Virus record (IMG/VR): IMGVR_UViG_3300023174_000057
Coordinates: 62,001 to 126,000 of that record
DNA length: 64,000 nt
Origin: a virus
Strand: one strand, 5' to 3'
Part shown: one piece after another, positions 58,845 to 64,000 of the stretch
Numbering within the stretch: position 1 is the first letter of the stretch
Layout of the letters: each line of letters starts with the position of its first letter
Translations under genes and position numbers: made by a program
The notes under the pieces: model-generated
What the model was told of the DNA's origin: nothing
The model's input: the letters and a program-made list of their open reading frames with translations, nothing else
The model's database searches: none

Positions 58845-58908
58845 GTCCTGTGCCGTGGATAGGGAAGCTACCGTGACGGTGGCTTCTCTATCCACGGCAC
58901 AGGGCATG
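58842..58908. promoter_or_regulatory. 67-bp palindrome containing two divergent start codons
   Basis: Arms 58842-58874 and 58876-58908 pair over their full length with three G-T positions and one central base. Each arm ends in the ATG of one divergent gene, so both genes have virtually the same upstream sequence (CTATCCACGGCACAGG before CATG). Confidence 0.9.
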
Positions 58909-60033
58909 ACCCCTTGTGCTGTCCGTGTCGCCACCCGGTACCTCTCGGCCAAAGTGTGGGGCGACCCCTCGGGGATGATCTCCGACTACCGGGGGGCGCT
59001 CACAGCCTTCCAGACGGGCCTCACCCGGGTCACCGAGTCCGCCACACAAACTTTCAGCCGCTACACTCCCTCGACCCCACGAGAGCAGGAGATGGTACAG
59101 AAGGCGGTGGCGAAGGCGACCCGTGGCGCTCTCTCTCACACGATGGTCCCGCTTATCCAGACGGCACGTCAGTTGTCCGAGTGGGTGCTCCAGACCCGTG
59201 TGATCCCCGCTGGCAAGGCCAAGGCGGTCGAGATGGCGGCACGCTCCGTTCAGAGCATGGCGCGGCTCCCGCAGGACATCCCCGATTGGTACGAGAAGAA
59301 CGCTGCCCGTCTCAATCTCCTGCTGGAGGCGGCGTCGTGGCCAGAGAAGTCGGGGGAGGGGGATGCCGCGTCACAGGTGGTGACCGTGGGGCCGTTCAAG
59401 GTCCACAACACCATCGGCGCGGACGCGAAGCAGTTCAAGGAGATCCAAGGGCTCGTCGAGAACGCGACTCGCGCTTTGTCCACCACGTTGGACTTCAAGA
59501 AAGTTCTCTACGGAGACGTGTACGTCGTCGGGCAACTGCGGCAGTCCCACACCCTCGCTTGGTACAAGATTCAGTCGGACGACGTGTACGTTCGGTCCCT
59601 CGCCAAGAAGGGCGGGGACGATCTTCACTCTCTCGTCCACGAGCTCGGGCACCGCTACTGGTTCAAGTCCGCCACGAGCGACCAGAAGCGGAACATCAAC
59701 ATGCTCTTCATGGACCTCGGGACGGCACCCGCGCCGTCCGTGACACGTCCCACGGTCGGTGACGAGCTCCCTGTGTCCGTGAAGGGTGCCAAAGGCACCA
59801 AGTTCATCATCGTGAAGGACGACGGGATGTACTTCACGACGGAGCCCAAGGGCACCTTCCCTGTCCGTGAGGTCATGCGGCTCATCACCGAGAGGGCCAA
59901 GGGCACGGAGACTTTTCCCTCGCAGTACTCGATGACGGACAGTTCAGAGTTCTTTGCGGAGTGCTTCGCGTTCTACACCCTCGGGCGTCTCAAGCCCGAC
60001 CTCGCCAAGAGGTTTGAGGAGGCTCTGTCGTGA
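58906..60033 (+). CDS. Zinc metalloprotease with HELGH motif (375 aa)
   Basis: An HExxH zinc site in LVHELGHRYW (about residue 248) and a third ligand Glu candidate in SSEFFAECFAFY about 100 residues later give a gluzincin-like layout. RVATRYLSAK follows the start. The first 200 residues are helical. It may cleave virion or host proteins. GTG start of the next gene overlaps. Confidence 0.75.
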   Translation: MTPCAVRVATRYLSAKVWGDPSGMISDYRGALTAFQTGLTRVTESATQTFSRYTPSTPREQEMVQKAVAKATRGALSHTMVPLIQTARQLSEWVLQTRVIPAGKAKAVEMAARSVQSMARLPQDIPDWYEKNAARLNLLLEAASWPEKSGEGDAASQVVTVGPFKVHNTIGADAKQFKEIQGLVENATRALSTTLDFKKVLYGDVYVVGQLRQSHTLAWYKIQSDDVYVRSLAKKGGDDLHSLVHELGHRYWFKSATSDQKRNINMLFMDLGTAPAPSVTRPTVGDELPVSVKGAKGTKFIIVKDDGMYFTTEPKGTFPVREVMRLITERAKGTETFPSQYSMTDSSEFFAECFAFYTLGRLKPDLAKRFEEALS

Positions 60034-60851
60034 GCCCGTCGATCAGCAGGGTCGCCACCCGGCACCTCATCCGCGTCGCGGCTCGGGACGCTTGCCGCGC
60101 CACGTTCCGCACCCGCACGGCGTCGGTGGACCTCACGGAGCGGGTGCTGGTGGCGGTTGCGGAGGGGGCGTACCTGTCTCACGGCGGGAACGTCCGTGTG
60201 GCGAGTCTCCTCTCCAAGCTCGCAGAGCTCGCCACGGCCCTCAAGCGGTTCCCCAACCTCTGGGAGAAATTGAAAGATCTCCTCGGGATCGAGAGCCTGT
60301 CGGACCTCCCGGGCCGGATCAAGGCGCTCCTCCAAGACGCCTACGGGGCGCTCCGCAAGCTCCTCACCAAGGCGTTTGAGACGTGGCCCCTCAAGCTGTT
60401 CACCCTGCCCGAGAGCAAGCTGTTCTCGATCAACAAGCTGCTGGAGGCCCTCATGAAGAGGTACCCGCAGTTCGGCAAGTGGCTGGAGGCCAACGTCAAG
60501 CCCCGGGTCGATCAGTTCGACAAGTGGCTCAAGCAGCACCTCCCCACGGTCAGCAAGGTGCTGATGGTGGGCATCTACGTCTGGCTGTGGATGAACACCA
60601 CGGAGTTTGAGTGGGACATCAACGGCATCCTCGACGCGGCCACGGGGAACCTGTCCCTCGCGGACCTCTTGGCGGGGTTGCCCGGGACCGTCCTCGGCGC
60701 GCTCTTGGGTACGCTCAACCTCGGGACGTTCACACTTCTCCCTGCCGCCCTCGCGGCGCGGGTGCTCTTCCTCCTCGGCAAGCGGTACCTCGTGTGGACG
60801 GGTTCGGGCTTCCAGTTCGACGAGGAAGCCCTCAGCGCCGACTTCGGCTAG
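60030..60851 (+). CDS. Membrane-associated protein with SRVATRHL motif (273 aa)
   Basis: The N-terminus has [15 protein letters not shown]. The middle is amphipathic helical, and hydrophobic stretches [13 protein letters not shown] and [18 protein letters not shown] are probable membrane segments or pore helices. It could be injected with the metalloprotease it overlaps. No named family. Confidence 0.55.
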   Translation: MSPSISRVATRHLIRVAARDACRATFRTRTASVDLTERVLVAVAEGAYLSHGGNVRVASLLSKLAELATALKRFPNLWEKLKDLLGIESLSDLPGRIKALLQDAYGALRKLLTKAFETWPLKLFTLPESKLFSINKLLEALMKRYPQFGKWLEANVKPRVDQFDKWLKQHLPTVSKVLMVGIYVWLWMNTTEFEWDINGILDAATGNLSLADLLAGLPGTVLGALLGTLNLGTFTLLPAALAARVLFLLGKRYLVWTGSGFQFDEEALSADFG

Positions 60852-60883
60852 TGCGGTATCACCCCTATCTTTCTCGGGGGGGT

Positions 60884-61390
60884 ATGGCTGACCGCGCCTT
60901 GCTCGTTGGGGTCAACACCCCGGTGCCCCGCTCAACGGGTGCGTCTGATGGTCGCCCTGTCCTGTACTTCGGCTACGGGTCGAACTTGAACGTGCCCATG
61001 ATGATGGGGCGCGTGCCGCACGCCAAGCTCCTCGTCCCTGCGTTTCTCCCCTACCATCGCGTCGGGTTCGCGGGGCACAGTCGTCATTGGGGCGGCGGAA
61101 CGGCGACACTCATCCCAGCGATGAGTGTCGTGCCCGGTGTCCTGTACCTGATGACCCGTGACGACCTTCACGAGCTCGACAGGTCTGAGAACACCCCCAC
61201 GGGCAACCACCGCCACAACGAGTACGTCTACGGCTGGGACGGCACCCGTTACGAGGCGTTCATGTACCGACAGGGGTCGGGCACCCCGGTCAACCCCCCC
61301 GACCCTCGCTATCTCTCGACCGTCATCGAGGGGCGTAGGATGCACGGATTTCGTTACGAAGACATCCTACGAGAGGCACGACGCACATGA
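60884..61390 (+). CDS. Gamma-glutamylcyclotransferase-like protein (168 aa)
   Basis: [13 protein letters not shown] is the substrate-binding loop of the GGCT/AIG2 fold; a Glu in LDRSEN may be the catalytic base. Family members release 5-oxoproline from gamma-glutamyl amines or glutathione fragments. TTTCTCGGGGGGGTATGG precedes the start and resembles a class II motif. Its stop overlaps the dismutase start. Confidence 0.75.
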   Translation: MADRALLVGVNTPVPRSTGASDGRPVLYFGYGSNLNVPMMMGRVPHAKLLVPAFLPYHRVGFAGHSRHWGGGTATLIPAMSVVPGVLYLMTRDDLHELDRSENTPTGNHRHNEYVYGWDGTRYEAFMYRQGSGTPVNPPDPRYLSTVIEGRRMHGFRYEDILREARRT

Positions 61391-61992
61391 CCCCCGGCAC
61401 CCACAAGCTCCCGCCCCTGCCCTACGCCTACGATGCCCTTGAGCCGTGGATGGGCGCGGAGACGGCGCGGCTGCACCACGGCAAACACCACCAATCTTAC
61501 GTTGACGGGCTGAACGAAGCTGAAGTCGAGCTCGCCAAGGCGCGGGCGTCGGGCGACATCAAGCTCGTCCCGTACTGGCAGACCCGGCGAGCGTTCAATG
61601 AGGGCGGGCACGTTCTGCACTCGATCTTCTGGCATTGTATGTCGCCCGACGGCGGCGGGCTTCCCACGGGCAACCTAGCCACCCTGATTGACCGGGACTT
61701 CGGCGGGTACAAGGCGTTCCGCCGTGAGTTCGTCGCCACGGCCAAGGGCGTCGAGGGGTCGGGCTGGGCGGTTCTCGTACTCAAGCGCGGGATGCGCGGT
61801 GGACGCCTAGAGGTGGCACCCGTTCACAATCACGAGAACCGTGCCCTGTGGCAGTCACAGGTGCTGCTCCCGATGGACGTGTGGGAGCACGCCTACTACC
61901 TCGACCACCAGAACGACCGGGAGGGCTGGGCCAACACCTTCCTCGATCACTTGGTCGATTGGTCCTACATCGAATCAAGGGTAAAAGCATGA
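61387..61992 (+). CDS. Fe/Mn superoxide dismutase
   Basis: 201 residues. Ligand His in LHHGKHHQSYV, then HVLHSIFW, and Asp/His in PMDVWEHAYYLDH match the SodA/SodB family order; length is normal. It would remove superoxide in the host. ATGA overlap with the preceding gene suggests joint expression with the glutathione-related enzyme. Phage-borne dismutases are uncommon. Confidence 0.9.
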   Translation: MTPGTHKLPPLPYAYDALEPWMGAETARLHHGKHHQSYVDGLNEAEVELAKARASGDIKLVPYWQTRRAFNEGGHVLHSIFWHCMSPDGGGLPTGNLATLIDRDFGGYKAFRREFVATAKGVEGSGWAVLVLKRGMRGGRLEVAPVHNHENRALWQSQVLLPMDVWEHAYYLDHQNDREGWANTFLDHLVDWSYIESRVKA

Positions 61993-62699
61993 GCACTCTT
62001 CGTTCTAAGGTCATTCGTCTGGCGCACCAGAACCCCGCCCTCCGTCCGCACCTTCTGCCCCTCCTTCGAGAGAAGCGCGCAGCGGGGCAATGGAGGGAGG
62101 TGTCCCCTCGGGGATTGTCTCAAGAGACCCTAGATAGGGTCTGGGACATGTACAAAAACAGCTACGCCAAGATCGGTCTCAAGGTCTCGTCCATCGGTGA
62201 GATGGTGTCCGAGTATGATGCTTGGCGTCTGGCTTACGATGGAGAGGTGCCCGTAGCCTTTAGCGTGGGGACCAAGACCTCGTTCGGCGTCAAGAGCGGT
62301 CTCTCTGGATCGGATGGGACGCCAGCGGGAAAGGACTCGATCAAGAGCCTCCTTTCTACCATCTACAAGCAGCCGGGTTTCTATTCGGAGGTGTCGCACG
62401 CCGTCGAGCACATCGCGGCTAAAGCGGGAGCCCCGGCAGTTTGCGCGGTCTACGTTCCCAACATCATTAAGAAGCAGATCGAGCCCGCTGACGACGGCAT
62501 TCACTACTCCAGAATTTTGGGGGGTGTGGGCAAGGTCACCAAAATTCTCGTCGGTCGTCCGAGAGGTATTCCTACGACGGACTACGACCATCCCGTTTGC
62601 CCCATCGGGGACCCATCTCTTCGCACCTCTGGAGAGGTAGAGCCCGACGATTCTGCGGACTACGCCGCCCACATCGCGTGCCTTCTCTTTCAAGGCTGA
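61989..62699 (+). CDS. LRSKVIRLAH-motif protein with acyltransferase-like domain (236 aa)
   Basis: Fifth member of the motif set, starting LRSKVIRLAHQNPALRPHLL. The rest (WDMYKNSYAKIG, PVAFSVGTKTSFGVKSG, DGIHYSRILGG) has a pattern like N-acetyltransferase-fold proteins in phages, but no catalytic residues are certain. Overlaps the dismutase stop. Function unproven. Confidence 0.6.
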   Translation: MSTLRSKVIRLAHQNPALRPHLLPLLREKRAAGQWREVSPRGLSQETLDRVWDMYKNSYAKIGLKVSSIGEMVSEYDAWRLAYDGEVPVAFSVGTKTSFGVKSGLSGSDGTPAGKDSIKSLLSTIYKQPGFYSEVSHAVEHIAAKAGAPAVCAVYVPNIIKKQIEPADDGIHYSRILGGVGKVTKILVGRPRGIPTTDYDHPVCPIGDPSLRTSGEVEPDDSADYAAHIACLLFQG

Positions 62700-62705
62700 A
62701 CGCGA

Positions 62706-63074
62706 ATGCCCCCTCGAAAGAAGAAGCCGTCCACCGCCGCGAGAGGCGACTGCTACGAAGCGGCTGGGAAGTATATGTTCGAGAACTGTCTGATGGACCC
62801 CCAGTGCGGGCTGCGGGTCGTTCACGGAGAGGTCGCTGGGCAGGGGCCGCTAGAAGGCGTCACCTTCGGGCACGCTTGGGTTCTGGACGGCGACACGGTG
62901 ATTGACCGCTCGAACGGTCGGAGCTTGCGGATGCCCAAGGTCGTGTACTACGCGCTGGGTTCCATCGAGCGCATCGGGAACCTGCACACCTACACCTGGG
63001 ACGAGGCCAAGAAGAAGATGCTTCAGTTTGGGCACTACGGCCCGTGGGACCTCAAGACCCGGAGCGGGCTATGA
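62706..63074 (+). CDS. Small papain-like/Cys-His hypothetical protein (122 aa)
   Basis: GDCYEAAGKYMF, then FGHAWVLDGDTVIDRSNGR, shows a Cys, a His and an Asp in the order of papain-like hydrolases (NlpC/P60- or transglutaminase-like). The assignment is tentative. ATG is 7 bases after the previous stop. Confidence 0.5.
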   Translation: MPPRKKKPSTAARGDCYEAAGKYMFENCLMDPQCGLRVVHGEVAGQGPLEGVTFGHAWVLDGDTVIDRSNGRSLRMPKVVYYALGSIERIGNLHTYTWDEAKKKMLQFGHYGPWDLKTRSGL

Positions 63075-63199
63075 AGGAACTGTTCACCCTCCCTTCGGTG
63101 AAGCGCGAGCCCGTACCGGCGACGGTGCTGGACGTGCTCCGCGACGGCGGCGGGGAGCCTTCCGCCCGGAGGGTTGCCTCCCGATTTCTGGGGCGGTGA
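63071..63199 (+). CDS. 42-aa peptide ending in RRVASRFL motif
   Basis: ATGA-type overlap with the previous stop. The product MKELFTLPSVKREPVP... ends PSARRVASRFLGR. It is too small for a domain, so the C-terminal motif makes up a fifth of it. It may be a packaging or processing tag carrier. Confidence 0.6.
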   Translation: MKELFTLPSVKREPVPATVLDVLRDGGGEPSARRVASRFLGR

Positions 63200-63207
63200 C
63201 CCCCTCC

Positions 63208-63215
63208 GGGCGTAA
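63208..63215 (+). promoter_or_regulatory. Class I element before the vWA gene
   Basis: CCGGGCGTAATAGCCCCCGG with a GGAGG nearby. The ATG at 63234 is farther (18 bases) than usual, and a ribosome-binding site is present, so this copy differs from the others. Confidence 0.45.
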
Positions 63216-63233
63216 TAGCCCCCGGAGGCCACA

Positions 63234-64000
63234 ATGGCAACGAAGTCAAAGACCCAGACCAACATCACCAAGTTCGCTCTCCGTAACTTCAAGGGCACCC
63301 CCACCCGCTACTTCCGCTGCGAGGCGGAAGACATCACCGCGAAGGCGACCGTCGAGGTTCGCAAGCCTTCGCACCACATCCTCGTGATCGACCGTTCGGG
63401 CTCGATGTACGGGGACATCGGGGACGTGAAGGGCACCGTCGAGAAGCTCCTCACCCTCTCCGAGTTCCGCGATCCGACGCTGAAGGTGTCCCTCATCTCC
63501 TACTCGTCGCAGGGCGACGTGAAGCTGCACTTCAGCAAGGTGACGGTGGAGGACGTGATGCGGGCGGGCTCCCCGTACCTCGGTGAGATCCGCAGCATTC
63601 ACGCCACGGCCCTCACCTGCATCTCGCAGGGCCTCGCGATGGCAGAGACCATCGTGGACGATGCCGATACGACGTGCGTGACGCTTCACACGGACGGTTT
63701 CGCCAACGACCGGAGCCCCACGGCGGAGGCCCGCGACATCAAGGCAGCGGTCGCGAAGCTCAAGACGCACCCCAACCTGTTCGCGAACGCCATCGGGTAC
63801 CGGGACTACTGCGACTACAACCTGCTGGCGAGCATCAGCAACTCCCTCTCGGGCGTGTGCGTGCAAGCCAAGGGCATCAAGGCCGTGTACGAAGCGGTCT
63901 ACAACACCACGAAGCTCCTCGCGGGCACCCTGTCCCCCGCCATCGAGGTGTCTCGTGGCAAGGCCGACTACGCCATGTTCGTGTCCCGCAGCGCCCGCAA
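63234..64000 (+). CDS. vWA-domain protein, cut by window end
   Basis: The frame is open to the window edge. The MIDAS motif is VIDRSGSMYG, with Thr in HATAL and Asp in HTDGFAND. Such proteins bind Mg or other divalent ions and partner proteins; in phages they often assist AAA+ ATPases. The class I element and GGAGG precede the start. Function of this copy is unknown. Confidence 0.85.
   Translation, partial: MATKSKTQTNITKFALRNFKGTPTRYFRCEAEDITAKATVEVRKPSHHILVIDRSGSMYGDIGDVKGTVEKLLTLSEFRDPTLKVSLISYSSQGDVKLHFSKVTVEDVMRAGSPYLGEIRSIHATALTCISQGLAMAETIVDDADTTCVTLHTDGFANDRSPTAEARDIKAAVAKLKTHPNLFANAIGYRDYCDYNLLASISNSLSGVCVQAKGIKAVYEAVYNTTKLLAGTLSPAIEVSRGKADYAMFVSRSAR

Noticed and set aside
1-64000. 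Reverse transcriptase for the DGR-like array
   Set aside because: No protein in the window shows reverse-transcriptase motifs (no YxDD block); it may lie outside the window.

Overview
The window is a GC-rich, gene-dense stretch of a large tailed double-stranded DNA phage (Caudoviricetes) or a provirus of that type. Nearly all genes lie on the + strand with ATGA/TGATG stop-start overlaps. The head-packaging set is recognisable: large terminase, portal, a maturation-protease-like protein, acidic scaffold-like proteins, a decoration-like protein, an HK97-like major capsid protein, and tail/fibre proteins with beta-helix or short-repeat architecture. No bacterial housekeeping block and no 16S/23S are present. 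A lipoprotein rich in Asp/Ala/Val/Ser repeats (39805) resembles lipoproteins of Myxococcota, a weak hint about the host. No gene-free stretch exceeds 300 bases.

Layout. 1-13.7 kb: accessory, replication and regulation genes (TOPRIM primase, transglycosylase-like protein, zinc-finger proteins, intein-containing ThyX, tRNA-Tyr, DnaX-like clamp loader, NusG-like and sigma-region-4-like proteins). At 3.3-4.6 kb lies a tandem array of seven mini-genes, each a C-terminal formylglycine-generating-enzyme/C-type-lectin-fold segment. Their differences fall mostly on codons explained by adenine-specific mutagenesis, as in diversity-generating retroelements. 13.7-20.6 kb: virion and fibre-like proteins, with a GIY-YIG homing endonuclease. 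20.6-37.7 kb: terminase (intein in its P-loop), portal, HAD phosphatase, a 1247-residue protein with a complete topoisomerase IB catalytic pentad fused to a coiled coil, protease-like and scaffold-like proteins, capsid proteins and terminators. 37.8-39.8 kb: a LAGLIDADG endonuclease fused to a DNA methyltransferase with its own sigma70-like promoter. 39.8-54.6 kb: more structural genes, a long repeat fibre, and a gene fractured by a split intein with a Vsr-like endonuclease between the halves. 54.6-64 kb: a second Vsr-like endonuclease, endonuclease remnants, a deaminase-like gene, a 67-bp palindrome between divergent genes, a zinc metalloprotease, gamma-glutamylcyclotransferase-like and Fe/Mn superoxide dismutase genes, and a vWA protein cut by the window end.

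Two recurrent start-proximal DNA signals stand out. Class I is GGGCGTAA placed 4 to 18 bases (usually 4 to 7) before start codons of accessory genes, on both strands. Class II is a stem-loop or spaced motif CCTATC...GGTAGG before mostly structural genes. Both put a TAnnnn-like element so close to the start codon that leaderless transcription is plausible. The adjacent sigma-like and NusG-like proteins are candidates for their control. Two peptide motifs also recur in otherwise unrelated proteins: an N-terminal LRSKVIRLAH-type segment (five proteins) and RVASRYL-like heptads (at least eight proteins). They may be targeting or processing tags of the virion; this is inference.
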